From Sipunculus nudus (taxonomy: Eukaryota; Annelida; Sipuncula; Golfingiida; Sipunculidae): a stretch of DNA of 64,000 bases. Of this stretch, positions 26,677 to 35,900 are shown piece after piece. The notes beneath the pieces are model-generated. The model did no database searches and had not been told where the DNA came from. It saw nothing but the letters and a program-made list of their open reading frames with translations. Both the position numbers and the translations under genes were made by a program. Where the stretch lies: NCBI GenBank assembly GCA_026874595.1, contig CM049318.1:35487956-35551955 (forward strand). Direction: 5' to 3'. Every line of letters begins with the position of its first letter. The first letter of the stretch is position 1.

Positions 26677-29600
26677 TTAAAACACGTGCGTTTTCATCCA
26701 AACGCAAAAGTCATTCCAAACAGGAGAGCTGTGAACATCTGTCACGCTGTCTTGTGCAGTAAACGGCGTGCCGTGGATGCACGTGTGTATATCCCACAAG
26801 GCGGACTGGCTGTTACCACTGGCCACCGCCTTATATTGGGTGATGCTCCTCAGCCATCTTTCGGTCTGTCCAGTCGATACTGCAGGGCAGGAATCCTTTA
26901 TGCAACGCTTCAGGTATCCAGATAGGTTTGGACGGGAGGGATCCCACAGGAATAATGGTGCTTTTCTTGTGATCATGCAGCGCATGTGTGCCCGCAGCTC
27001 ATCTGATTCGGATCCTGTGTCAAGCAACCTTTCTGCGATGTGCACGCAGATGTTGTTTATGTTTTGTGCCCTTCGGCGCAAAAAGTTGACCCGTTTTTGT
27101 CTAAGCGTTGGCGCCTCCTTAGCGTCCGTCGGAGGGACAGGTAGCCGACGCAAAAATATGCGGCACATTCCGCACAGCCGCCCGATGGCTTTCAACAACA
27201 GGGTAGTGGCCAAGTAGCTGCCCGCCCGGAAACGGGCGTGCACCACGTTATTTGAACTTGAACCACTCGTAACGTGGGCGTGCATGAACCTTTCCACAAA
27301 ATGCAGCACCCATATTCCCAACGGTTTCAAATGCCGTGCGATCTTTGCCTTCCATTTATCCTCTATGTTCAAAAGCGACAACCGTTGTGTCCAGAGGTCT
27401 GTTTTCCCACAGTCCCACCAGTCGCCCGACACCAAGAGGTCCTGTTCCTTTGCCGTCTTTGGTTTCATCGCCTGGCTCAGGACGATGTCCTCCATTATCA
27501 TGTTGACCAACGGGGAAGCCCCTCCTGCTTTTGTTCGATCGCATGCATTACCCATACAGTCGGGTATGCATGTCGCTAACAGGTAGATCGCCGTCTTTCC
27601 TGAAAGGTGCAGACCCAGCCACCCGGCCATGCGTCGCACTTGTGCCGATGTCTGGATCCGGGCGTGCTCGCATCCTTTATCCCACAGCATGTTATCCGTT
27701 GTCGGCATATATGACCACAGGGAATCCCGTCGGGACACTGAATCGTCCCACTTCTCCCTGCATTTTTCCAGCAACAAACGGAACGCTTGTTCTGGTTCTT
27801 CTCTGACGCAGGTTCGTTCAGACAGTGGCCATACCGCGCCTACGTAAACATCGCCCTCCTGGATCCTCTGTCTGCTGTATGGGGTATCATCGGTGGACAG
27901 CGACCCATTCTCGAAACAGTCTGCAGCGCTGAACCCCACCACGTCAGCAGCAGCCGTCAACAACACCTTCAGGGCAATCTTGTCCTCCTTGCACATGTCG
28001 CCCATAAGCCGTATGTATACGTGGTGTTGTGGCAGCTCGGGGGACAGCAGGTTAAACAGGACAACGTCTGCATCAGGCGGTTCATCCTTTCTCCGCTCCC
28101 GCAAACGCATCGATTGCCTCACGTGAGACTTCAAACGTGCGACACCCGTCCCTCTGCATCTCGACACATAGTTCACACACATGTACACGTACGCTGCCAT
28201 GACCTTCCCCATTATATCGCACAACCACACAGGGGTCACACTGGTAGCCTCTTTTGGCCTCTCTACAGGCAAAGCTGTGTCGTCACTTGCAGACGTACTT
28301 GTCGACGTTGCCTCACCGGAAAAAGTCTCCTTTGCTGTGGCAGCATGTTGTGATGTGTCTTCGTCCACGTCGCTGTCGTATTCCTCGAACGTAACGCCGG
28401 GTTTACTCTGAACGAATGACGGATGGTCCACCCCATATGCTTTCGTTGTAGATTGGCTTTTGCTGTCTGCTGTAAGTTTCGGGAGCTGTGCCCGAGGGAC
28501 TGCAACCAACCTGGCGACCCGCTCACAGTTGTACGCAGCAAGCTCCGAGGTGGTCAAACTTAGTTTTTCGGCTTTGTCAGCCCAGGCTGTGTCCAACCAT
28601 GAAAGGTGTGGTAACTCTGTTTGTTTCTTCTGTCTACAGGTCGACGCGACCCATTTCTCTGTGCCGTGTAGGCTCGGTTGTGAACAAATACTTAAATTTC
28701 GTTTCTGTCTTTTTTCTAAATGCCGTAGTTGCGTGTCCTCGGATGGTACGCCTGTTTTGGCGGCGTCAGCGATCAAGCACAGAAGTTTGTTCATCCACTG
28801 GTGGCATTTAGCCCGCACGGTCGCAAATCGCTCCCGTCCCAAGAGGTTGTCCAAGTTGCGTGATGTGTCAACGGCGCTTTTGTCCTCCCGATGTTTGTCT
28901 GCTGTCCAGACGCATACCCAGGCCGGAGCCAGTTCGAAATTATCCAGTTCGCAGAGGGCGTAAGACGTGGGTGTTAAGGCCTTCCACAGAACTGGGTGAT
29001 CCTTCAGACGGTAGCTGTAACAGTCACACGTGTGTAGACTTTCGTCCGACGGGTCGGCAGTATTTTGCCAGCGTTTGTCAGACGCGTTGCACGATTTATG
29101 GTTTTTCCCGTTTTGTGGCAGTAGGTCAGCTAGTAGCAGCCTGTAACGTTTGCCTGAAAGATGAACCGTCTCGTACGTCAGGACAGCTGCCCCCGCATCC
29201 CGCACTAAGTGTTCTTCATTTTCCCGCCATTGGTCACCTGCTTTGTGAAGATCGAGGGCTGTTGAGATATCCCCATCACCCTGGAATTCAACCGGTAGGG
29301 ACTCTATGAAAGATGAACGGCAGTTCCCCCACGCACTGTCTGCGTCGCACGGGGCCAGCCCTGACTCTATGGCATTCGCGTCTTGGTTGAATCGGCGAAC
29401 TCCCATATCCATGAAACCCGGTTGCATATGTCTTCCTTGAAATGCCCCTGTCAGGCCCTTCCAGTCGGCATGCACAGTGTGAAACAAGTAAGGGTCTGGT
29501 AACTTTATCAGTTGGCTCAAGTGCGCACCTAGTGACACCGACCCGTTCACCTTTGTGTCATTGGAAATGTAGCCCCTCCAAAACAAACTTTGGGTATCTG

Positions 29601-29943
29601 CCCGATACATCAAGAAACCCGTGTACAGGTGTATGATCGCCACTGGAGTCCATGTCGTAGGATCAAACCCGAGGATGAACCCATTTTCACAAGGGCTAGT
29701 GTCAACAGACGTCCTTTCAACCCAAAGATCCCATGGTTTGCGGCCGCGTTTTTTAAAATTCGTGCCACGCACTTGGAGCTTACGCTTCAATGATTCTGAA
29801 GGTGCATAGGGCACCAGACCTTCGTTCTTGCATGACACCCTACGGCAAAAGACAAAATGCCGACAATCCATCGTTACATTTACTGCGTTCAAATATCCAG
29901 GAGCAGTTGGACAGATACACTCATACGAACACTTCACGTACAT
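26677..29943 (-). CDS. Large viral-type membrane glycoprotein candidate, about 1,088 residues
   Basis: The first ATG of the frame is at 29943, 48 bases after a minus-strand TATAAA (29996-29991). The frame is open upstream through 15 more codons that encode a strongly hydrophobic stretch (VSITVFIVFLLIFV) but contain no ATG, so a signal peptide start may have been lost or may use a non-ATG codon. The first 450 residues resemble an ectodomain, with many Cys and several N-glycosylation sites (NVT, NDT, NGS, NAS). A hydrophobic segment at about 578-600 (CDIMGKVMAAYVYMCVNYV) is followed by basic residues, as at a membrane crossing. The C-terminal 480 residues are helical and charged. No family recognised. 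It ends ten bases before the start of the next gene. Confidence 0.7.
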   Translation of the reverse strand: MYVKCSYECICPTAPGYLNAVNVTMDCRHFVFCRRVSCKNEGLVPYAPSESLKRKLQVRGTNFKKRGRKPWDLWVERTSVDTSPCENGFILGFDPTTWTPVAIIHLYTGFLMYRADTQSLFWRGYISNDTKVNGSVSLGAHLSQLIKLPDPYLFHTVHADWKGLTGAFQGRHMQPGFMDMGVRRFNQDANAIESGLAPCDADSAWGNCRSSFIESLPVEFQGDGDISTALDLHKAGDQWRENEEHLVRDAGAAVLTYETVHLSGKRYRLLLADLLPQNGKNHKSCNASDKRWQNTADPSDESLHTCDCYSYRLKDHPVLWKALTPTSYALCELDNFELAPAWVCVWTADKHREDKSAVDTSRNLDNLLGRERFATVRAKCHQWMNKLLCLIADAAKTGVPSEDTQLRHLEKRQKRNLSICSQPSLHGTEKWVASTCRQKKQTELPHLSWLDTAWADKAEKLSLTTSELAAYNCERVARLVAVPRAQLPKLTADSKSQSTTKAYGVDHPSFVQSKPGVTFEEYDSDVDEDTSQHAATAKETFSGEATSTSTSASDDTALPVERPKEATSVTPVWLCDIMGKVMAAYVYMCVNYVSRCRGTGVARLKSHVRQSMRLRERRKDEPPDADVVLFNLLSPELPQHHVYIRLMGDMCKEDKIALKVLLTAAADVVGFSAADCFENGSLSTDDTPYSRQRIQEGDVYVGAVWPLSERTCVREEPEQAFRLLLEKCREKWDDSVSRRDSLWSYMPTTDNMLWDKGCEHARIQTSAQVRRMAGWLGLHLSGKTAIYLLATCIPDCMGNACDRTKAGGASPLVNMIMEDIVLSQAMKPKTAKEQDLLVSGDWWDCGKTDLWTQRLSLLNIEDKWKAKIARHLKPLGIWVLHFVERFMHAHVTSGSSSNNVVHARFRAGSYLATTLLLKAIGRLCGMCRIFLRRLPVPPTDAKEAPTLRQKRVNFLRRRAQNINNICVHIAERLLDTGSESDELRAHMRCMITRKAPLFLWDPSRPNLSGYLKRCIKDSCPAVSTGQTERWLRSITQYKAVASGNSQSALWDIHTCIHGTPFTAQDSVTDVHSSPVWNDFCVWMKTHVF

Positions 29944-29990
29944 CACAAATATCAACAAAAACACAATAAAGACGGTTATGGATACGACGG

Positions 29991-29996
29991 TTTATA
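29991..29996 (-). promoter_or_regulatory. TATA box of the large glycoprotein candidate
   Basis: TATAAA on the minus strand, 48 bases before the ATG at 29943. Transcription about 30 bases on would begin near 29965, which favours the ATG at 29943 as the start over any upstream codon. Confidence 0.5.
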
Positions 29997-30049
29997 CGAT
30001 ATGTAACAAACATGCAGTAAATACGCGCCCGGACTAACCGGAGCTGTAC

Positions 30050-30100
30050 ATAAACCTGTTTTATTTCATATCTACATAAACCTGTTTTATTTCATATACA
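30050..30100 (-). terminator. Duplicated poly(A) signal behind the first IAP gene
   Basis: A 26-base segment (TACATAAACCTGTTTTATTT...) is present twice in tandem, each copy with a minus-strand AATAAA (30065-30060 and 30091-30086), about 130-160 bases past the stop of the IAP gene at 30221. Confidence 0.6.
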
Positions 30101-30220
30101 GTAATACACAATATCCACAGGGGCCGTTATACGAACTGTTCTAGAATATACGACTGATAATACACATGGTCCGTGGGTAATAAAGTCCGCGCGCCAGTAC
30201 AACAATGTTTTAGTCGATAC

Positions 30221-30808
30221 TCAACATAAATATATACGTATCTTGTTTGATGCGCGCACATTGCATTGGGGGCAAACCTGAAGCTGAGCAGAGCATGTGT
30301 TGCACACCAGCAGGTGATTGCAAGGCAAGAAGACGACACTCACTTCCTCTGCAAAACACACCTTGCACAAACACCTGTCCTCGTTTTGTCCTTCGTCTTG
30401 TATTGGGGTTTGACGTCTTGTTTGTTGATCGGTAGTTTTGGGTGACGCCAAGACGTTTTCATGCGAGGTTACGCTTAGGCGTGCATCCAGGAAAGAGCAT
30501 CCATGTGTCCGTTTGGCATGCTCTACCCACGGGTCGTGTTCTGGCAACCACTGGTCAAGAAGGACACCGCATTGGAAACACTTAACCTTGTCTGCGCTGC
30601 CCGTGTAATACAAGCCAGCTTCTGCCAGCCTGGCAGGCTTTTGTATGTCGCGTACAGGCCAGTTCGGTAAAAACGACGCCAGGCGATCTATGTACTGTTG
30701 CATAGAAGGCTGAGTTAAATAGACGGTGGGTAATACCTCCTGTCCTACAACCTCAGTTAACGTTGTTACCTTTCTCATGGCGGGCACGGAGAGAGATATG
30801 TCAGACAT
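30221..30808 (-). CDS. Inhibitor of apoptosis protein, one BIR plus RING
   Basis: ATG at 30808, 195 residues, TATA about 50 bases upstream. One BIR domain at about 40-110: GLYYTGSADKVKCFQCG, then the DPWVEHAKRTHGCSFL zinc-binding segment (Cys, Cys, His, Cys in the right order). A short linker leads to a C-terminal RING: CKVCFAEEVSVVFLPCNH, then CNTCS and CPQCN. BIR-RING proteins bind caspases or their activators and ubiquitinate them through the RING. Malacoherpesviruses carry several such genes. It is the smallest of the three here and may be nearest a viral type. Confidence 0.92.
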   Translation of the reverse strand: MSDISLSVPAMRKVTTLTEVVGQEVLPTVYLTQPSMQQYIDRLASFLPNWPVRDIQKPARLAEAGLYYTGSADKVKCFQCGVLLDQWLPEHDPWVEHAKRTHGCSFLDARLSVTSHENVLASPKTTDQQTRRQTPIQDEGQNEDRCLCKVCFAEEVSVVFLPCNHLLVCNTCSAQLQVCPQCNVRASNKIRIYLC

Positions 30809-30857
30809 GTTAACGGATGGTCGAGTACAGACTGCAGTGCAGTCCCTGGAGCGCGGC

Positions 30858-30864
30858 TATATAT
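30858..30864 (-). promoter_or_regulatory. TATA box of the BIR-RING gene
   Basis: TATATAG on the minus strand, 50 bases before the ATG at 30808 and followed by a GC-rich stretch. Confidence 0.55.
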
Positions 30865-31125
30865 GGAAGACGTGGGGAATATGTGTTGTGCAACACGGCA
30901 GACCACGTGCCTTTATGCTAAGCGATCTACGTGGTGTAACGGGGGCTATACATGATACATACACACCACTAACTGTATATGGCAAATATGTATGTATCAG
31001 AAATGAAGCGGTAGCAGTAACAACACTTAGGGGGAGAGTCAAATATTGTACCTCTTTTCACACTGCGTGTCGGTGTAGTATACGCACGAATCGTTATTTA
31101 CCATCATATGACCCTTGTGTGTCAT

Positions 31126-32220
31126 TCACATAAATGTTTTCACTGTGGCTTTAATGAGTTCACGACAAAGGGGACATTTTTGCAGCTGCAGGGAACAGTC
31201 AAGGCAACAGACCAAATGGCTGCATGGTAAGAAGACGATGTTAACCTCGCTCGTCAGACAGACTTTGCACTTCGTCTTGTCGCGGAGTGCCTGTATTTCT
31301 GCGGAAAGTGTATCACGGCGTTCTTTGTCATCAGCCGTTTCCCCGGCGCTACTACCTGTCGGCTGTGGGGCCTTTTCGCTTTCTTTGTCATCTGCTGTTT
31401 CCCCGGCGCTACCAGGTGTCGGCTGTGGGACCTGTTCGCTTTTCTTATTTTGCTTCTTCTTCTGTGTCTTCTTTTTCTTACGTTTCTTAGAGCTATCAGA
31501 ACATTTCTCTGTTTTCTGGGTGCTCGTTCCTGTTGCCTCCTCACCCTGGCTTGTTCCACACTCGCCGTTCTTGCACGCTGAGGCTGCAACAGAGGTAGAA
31601 GCATTTTCCGGTTCGTTTTCATCCTCCGAATCAATCTCTGTATGTGCAATGTTTGCATATGTGACTGTTTTTTCAAAACGGCTTTGAGTCACTTCAAACT
31701 TTTTTACAGCATCCATCAGTTCATTGATGTCAACACATGCCCGTCCCTTTAGTCGCATAGCACCCTTAATGCTATCCCTTGTAAAGCCCATTTCAAGTGC
31801 CTCTTTAACCATTGGTGTAGTCATAAAAGAAGCAACAACGTCAGAAATATCAGTTCGTGAACGGTTCTCACCCGCCTGTTCAGACTGGTCTATCATACCG
31901 TTGATGGCATTCTGGACCTCCGGTATGTGTCTGCATGCATTCAGGAACTCACAGCGGGGGAACCAACGTGCGTGTTCGGTCCAAGGATTATCGTCTGCAT
32001 CCCAATTACAAAGTCCACCTCCGCACATAAAACAGCGTACACGGTCGTCCTGGCCTATGTAAAAGAAGCCCGCTTGACAGAGTCTGGCGACAGGTTGAAT
32101 TGACGACGCCTGCCACAGTCTGAATGACCTGAACCGGATCGCTACGTCAGCGTATTGTGGATGTGCCGCGTGGTGCATCATCGTTCTGATGCTTGCCGCG
32201 TCACACATCTCATCAGGTGC
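31126..32220 (-). CDS. Inhibitor of apoptosis protein, exon 2: second BIR, UBA and RING
   Basis: Exon 2 opens at 32220 directly after a strong acceptor (TTCTGTTTTTCAG) and encodes 364 residues to the stop at 31126. Order: BIR (AGFFYIGQDDRVRCFMCG with NPWTEHARWFPRCEFL), a UBA-like helical domain (VKEALEMGFTRDSIKGAM), an acidic then very lysine-rich linker (KKRKKKKTQKKKQNKK) with a 20-residue tandem repeat around GSAGETADDKE, and a C-terminal RING (CKVCLTSEVNIVFLPCSH, CLDCS, CPLCR). The BIR-BIR-UBA-RING layout is that of animal cellular IAPs, more elaborate than typical viral ones. The frame joins that of exon 1 in phase 0. Reading the frame straight through gives a second, intron-derived N-terminus with an ATG at 32268, a possible alternative start. 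Confidence 0.88.
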   Translation of the reverse strand, partial: APDEMCDAASIRTMMHHAAHPQYADVAIRFRSFRLWQASSIQPVARLCQAGFFYIGQDDRVRCFMCGGGLCNWDADDNPWTEHARWFPRCEFLNACRHIPEVQNAINGMIDQSEQAGENRSRTDISDVVASFMTTPMVKEALEMGFTRDSIKGAMRLKGRACVDINELMDAVKKFEVTQSRFEKTVTYANIAHTEIDSEDENEPENASTSVAASACKNGECGTSQGEEATGTSTQKTEKCSDSSKKRKKKKTQKKKQNKKSEQVPQPTPGSAGETADDKESEKAPQPTGSSAGETADDKERRDTLSAEIQALRDKTKCKVCLTSEVNIVFLPCSHLVCCLDCSLQLQKCPLCRELIKATVKTFM

Positions 32221-32442
32221 CTGAAAAACAGAACAGACTTTATTGTCGTAACGTGCAATGACGTCCACATGATCATATGTCCGTTTCAGTTAAACGCACA
32301 TGTTACCCATACGTTTCTCACAACAGCAAAACACCCCGCAAACCTTTACATGCGCTGTAATCTATGATCAAATGTATAACAATTTGACAGTTTCGCTATG
32401 TATGTATCAGCTCTATAACGTGATTGCAAACATTTAACTTAC
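32221..32442 (-). other. Intron of the two-BIR IAP gene
   Basis: 222 bases on the minus strand, from donor GGG/GTAAGT (first base 32442) to acceptor TTTTTCAG/GC (last base 32221). Both ends are consensus, and the flanking exons keep frame in phase 0. Stops just inside the donor (GTAAGTTAA) prevent readthrough from exon 1. Confidence 0.85.
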
Positions 32443-33213
32443 CCCAGGGGTCTCTGGAATATTGGACGTGCTGACACTGGTTCTCTGCAAAGATAGGTTC
32501 TGCATATCCTGGCTCAATGTCGACATGCCCGGTGTAGAATTTGACGGTGTTAGAGCCCGAGGTTTTTCCCTACCCGTTTCTGCTTCCCGAGGTTTATCCT
32601 GACCTGTATTGAATGCAGCGGGCATGCTGGACGGGCCAGCAGCAGCTTGAACATGGGACTGTGGAGAACGCCCTTCATTGTTGGGTTGCAATGAAGTTAA
32701 AGTTTCCTTCACAGCAATCTTCAGTTGTGGCACTTTACATTTTGCTCCAGTGTTGCCAAAGAAGGTGAATATAAACGGTAAGGGCACATTGTTTGTGTTA
32801 GATGTAGCGCTACCACTTGCTCCACCTGTTGTCTCAGAGGCAGTCTGTCTCAGTAATGTGACCTTGCGTTCTTCTTCGCGTATTCTGTCCAACGAAAACA
32901 CTTCATTTTCAGCGACCATAGGAACATTTCCAATGTCGATTCCTAAAATGAACTGGCACCTAGGAGCGTGTCTCTCGTGTTCGGACAACGGGAGGTCCGT
33001 TTCCACCCAACGTTTCAGACGAATGTCACAAACAAAGCACTTTACCTCATCTTCACGCCCTGTATAATAGAACCCGACTTTTGCCAGAGCTGTCGGAAAT
33101 GCTGGGTTTCCTTTCGGCCACGTTTTGTATGACACCAGCCGGTTGATCTCATATCTGTAATGTTCACGGTCACTGACAATCTCTCCCGTCAAGTTATTAT
33201 ATATAGTTACCAT
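32443..33213 (-). CDS. Inhibitor of apoptosis protein, exon 1: first BIR and linker
   Basis: ATG at 33213, 257 codons to the donor at 32442. A BIR domain at about 25-95 has VGFYYTGREDEVKCFVC and LSEHERHAPRCQFI; the residue before the His segment is LP rather than the common DPW. A Ser/Thr/Pro-rich linker follows. A TATA box is 22-29 bases before the ATG, so the leader is very short. Without splicing the protein would end two codons after the exon and have neither second BIR nor RING. Confidence 0.85.
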
Positions 33214-33838
33214 ATTGGACAGACAACCTGTGGTGTATATAAGTTCCAGACGAGCTCAGCAGCACGATAGTCATATGGAATCAATTGTAGAGCCCTGTGC
33301 CAAATAACAGTCACTCCGTTTATTAATGACAGGATGCTGACTTATGATGCCGAAACTGAACAGTCGACGTCCGCGGCGTTTATGCTGAACATTCTGTTGT
33401 GCTGAGCTTATATAGCAAGAAAGCAGACATGACGTCAAACATAGGAAATTCCACAACACGCACAAACAACGTTTTGTAAAACATGTTTAATGGCAGGGGT
33501 AACGTGACTCACAAACACATATATCAAATAACTACGTAAACACCAAAAAAACTCCCTGCTGGTGTGCGTCATAACCGAAACATACGACCAACGACGTTTT
33601 ATACATTGTTTCCATAAACCACGTTTAAGTAGCAGGGTATCCGGTACGTGATTAGCAGTCATATCCTCTTACAGAGACATCACGTCCTTGACACTCGTAT
33701 GAGCGAGTATGGTTTGTTTTACATACAGAGGTGTACATATGATGATGACACTGATATGTTAACACTTAACACATATTAGTATATTCCTAATTTCGTGAAA
33801 GTTAACGGTCACTGTACTATTCACATGGTTCGATAGGT
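33214..33838. other. Spacer between IAP genes, with TATA box
   Basis: The minus-strand TTATATAC at 33242-33235 is the likely TATA of the spliced IAP gene. The rest, about 590 bases, is AT-rich and shows no gene. Confidence 0.5.
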
Positions 33839-34726
33839 TCAAGCGATGAACACGTTTGCACTGCCATATATAGGTTCACGGCACACGGGACAGTGGAGCA
33901 AACACAGAGCACACTGGTTGCAGACGATTATATGTTTGCAGGGGAAAAAGATAACCTCCACTTCGTTTTCTAAGCAGACGGTGCACAACAGTGTGCGTCC
34001 TGTTTCCGCACGGCCGAACGTTTCACCGCCGACATCGAATGTGTCATGTCGTGCGCCGTGGCTGGGACGTCTTTGCTGGTCGGCAACTGATCGTGGCTTA
34101 CAGCGGATAACAAACAGACATTTTGGGCTAAACCTTTCGTGTGCTTTCCATGGGTCATCGTTTGGTCCAAACTCCCCGCACTTCTTACCGCAGCAGAAGC
34201 ATCGGGTCTGTGCGCCTACTCCTAGGTGAAAAAAACCTGCTTCAGCCATTTGCTCGGATGGGGGCACAGTCCCTATTGGCCAGCGGCGGTGTAACGGTTT
34301 GAACGAGTCAAGTCTCTCCTCAAGTGTTCCAATGGCGGGTACGACAGGGTTGTGCTTGCGTATTCCCAAAGCCTCCATAGTGTGAAATGACGTTGGATCA
34401 AGACTGTCTGGCGCCGGGATGTTGTCAGTCGGTTTCCCGTTGATAAAGGGACATGCGTTTCCAAAGTACAACATATGGAACCACATAGGACAGAAACCTG
34501 TGGGATACTCAGTGAAAGATGCTGCACAAAAGGCGCAGTTGATCACGGCAGAAATGTCGTCGTAGTAAAACCCCGAAGCAGCCATCACGCGGGGTTTGAT
34601 CATATCTTTTCCTGGCCAACTTTCAAACGTTTTCCTGCGGCACAGTTCGCTCTTCATACGTTTGACCTTCACATCTGGCGTTTCGGCCAGCTGTTGCCAA
34701 CGGAATTTACTGTTTCCTTTACCCAT
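33839..34726 (-). CDS. Inhibitor of apoptosis protein, two BIRs plus RING
   Basis: First ATG at 34726 (MGKGNSKFRWQQ), 295 residues; a GTG nine bases further up is less likely. The first BIR-like domain (about 20-100) is divergent: GFYYDDISAVINCAFC and the later W/H/C positions are present with altered spacing (CPMWFHMLYFGNACPF). The second BIR (about 145-210) is standard: GFFHLGVGAQTRCFCCG, DDPWKAHERFSPKCLF. The RING is C-terminal: CTVCLENEVEVIFFPCKH, CNQCA, CPVCR. TATA 75-85 bases upstream. It could restrain caspases or act on host signalling through ubiquitination. The altered first BIR may have lost its binding groove. Confidence 0.9.
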   Translation of the reverse strand: MGKGNSKFRWQQLAETPDVKVKRMKSELCRRKTFESWPGKDMIKPRVMAASGFYYDDISAVINCAFCAASFTEYPTGFCPMWFHMLYFGNACPFINGKPTDNIPAPDSLDPTSFHTMEALGIRKHNPVVPAIGTLEERLDSFKPLHRRWPIGTVPPSEQMAEAGFFHLGVGAQTRCFCCGKKCGEFGPNDDPWKAHERFSPKCLFVIRCKPRSVADQQRRPSHGARHDTFDVGGETFGRAETGRTLLCTVCLENEVEVIFFPCKHIIVCNQCALCLLHCPVCREPIYGSANVFIA

Positions 34727-34800
34727 CCTGATCACTTAATTCGGAACAACACGTCTACAAGAATGTCTGGTGCATTCAATGCTGCCTCGTCACGTACTAT

Positions 34801-34810
34801 CCTTTATATG
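34801..34810 (-). promoter_or_regulatory. TATA box of the two-BIR-RING gene
   Basis: CATATAAAGG on the minus strand, about 75-85 bases before the ATG at 34726. Confidence 0.55.
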
Positions 34811-35281
34811 GACAGTGCGTGTGGTTACATCAGCGTTTTTCTGCGACGTTGCACACGACCCTCTTCTGTCAATGACCGTTCGACAAAAACATGTTCAGGC
34901 ATGACACGTTTCCAAGGTCAGTGTCCCAAACAGGTTGCCACTTGCATTCGAAAGTGATAGGGCACTCTAGTGTGCACGTGACCATCATGTGCACGTGTGT
35001 TGTTGTTGCGCAACGAAACTACTCGTATGTATGGGGGGGGGGGATAATTTATGAGACACGGAGAAAACCAGGTCAGTGCACCGCACGTGCGCTTTGTAAT
35101 AGGTGCGACTGCACCGGTGAAAGGCGTATAGTTCAGACTGTCTGTCGCGTATGGCCGTTTTCTTACACGGTGAACTGACCTTGTGATGGTATACCCGTGT
35201 ACACGTTTATTTGATATATATGTAACATGGATTGGACTGACACATAACCTGTCATTGTATATTCAACGTTGATGCGTCCTC
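34811..35281 (+). promoter_or_regulatory. Intergenic region with TATA for the last small gene
   Basis: TATATAT at 35215-35221 lies 61 bases before the ATG at 35282. A G11 run lies at about 35032-35042. No other frame in this stretch has protein features. Confidence 0.45.
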
Positions 35282-35833
35282 ATGGATGTCAGGGGCATAA
35301 CCGGACAAACCTACGGGTCTGTTCAAAATCGGAAAAAATCACAGAAGACAGAAGGGCAGACGGCTGTTCGCGGCAGCAATCGTGACATCACACATAATGA
35401 TCGCGAGAGTGAAGCGTGGAACACCGCGCCACGGGTTTACCCTGTCACTGCATACCGCCCCAGGGAATGGCAGGTCAACCAACACCCTTTAGTGCGTGAC
35501 GTCCCTGACTGCACTTTGAGACACCCACTGTTCTCTTGGGTGGTGGATGATGTGTTCGACGATTACCTGTTCTGGAGGTCGGGTGTTTGCCGGTTACAGG
35601 GCAATGCCGAACTGCTTCAAAATGGCAAAGCGGACGACTTGTACAAGGAGTTTGACTCGCATAACCGTAGTCCGTCATCACGCAGTTTCACTGACATATG
35701 GCTCAACACAGAAGCGGGAGTTCGCCAGAACCATGCGCACGTCTGCATTCCCCTGGCTTCACAGATACTTTTCTACTCCTTGAAACAACTTGGGATACTC
35801 CTGTATGGGCCTTTCGGACTCAGGCTTCTGTAA
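35282..35833 (+). CDS. Unknown small protein next to the host junction
   Basis: ATG at 35282, 183 residues, TATA 60 bases upstream. The first 45 residues are polar and low-complexity. The rest looks folded (HPLFSWVVDDVFDDYLFW, IPLASQILFYSLKQLG). No family recognised. It resembles the block to its left, and its stop lies within a few bases of the point where sequence character changes, so the C-terminus may be cut short by the junction. Confidence 0.55.
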   Translation: MDVRGITGQTYGSVQNRKKSQKTEGQTAVRGSNRDITHNDRESEAWNTAPRVYPVTAYRPREWQVNQHPLVRDVPDCTLRHPLFSWVVDDVFDDYLFWRSGVCRLQGNAELLQNGKADDLYKEFDSHNRSPSSRSFTDIWLNTEAGVRQNHAHVCIPLASQILFYSLKQLGILLYGPFGLRLL

Positions 35834-35900
35834 CAATGCATATGATTTTTTTAAACCAGTCCCAACTCCTGCGCTGAAGTATAACTGAGGAGATTTCCTT
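35834..35900. other. Approximate right junction of the herpesvirus-like block with host DNA
   Basis: To the left are dense long frames, TATA boxes and near 50% GC in genes; to the right is AT-rich DNA with microsatellites, no long frame for 11 kb, and dispersed repeats. I see no terminal repeat or obvious target duplication here, and the other end is outside the window. The exact base is not determined. The junction could also lie further left, near 30.0 kb, if the IAP genes belong to the host. Confidence 0.5.

Noticed and set aside
30726-31133. Plus-strand frame of 135 codons between IAP genes
   Set aside because: It overlaps the start and TATA box of the BIR-RING gene on the other strand and has no protein features.
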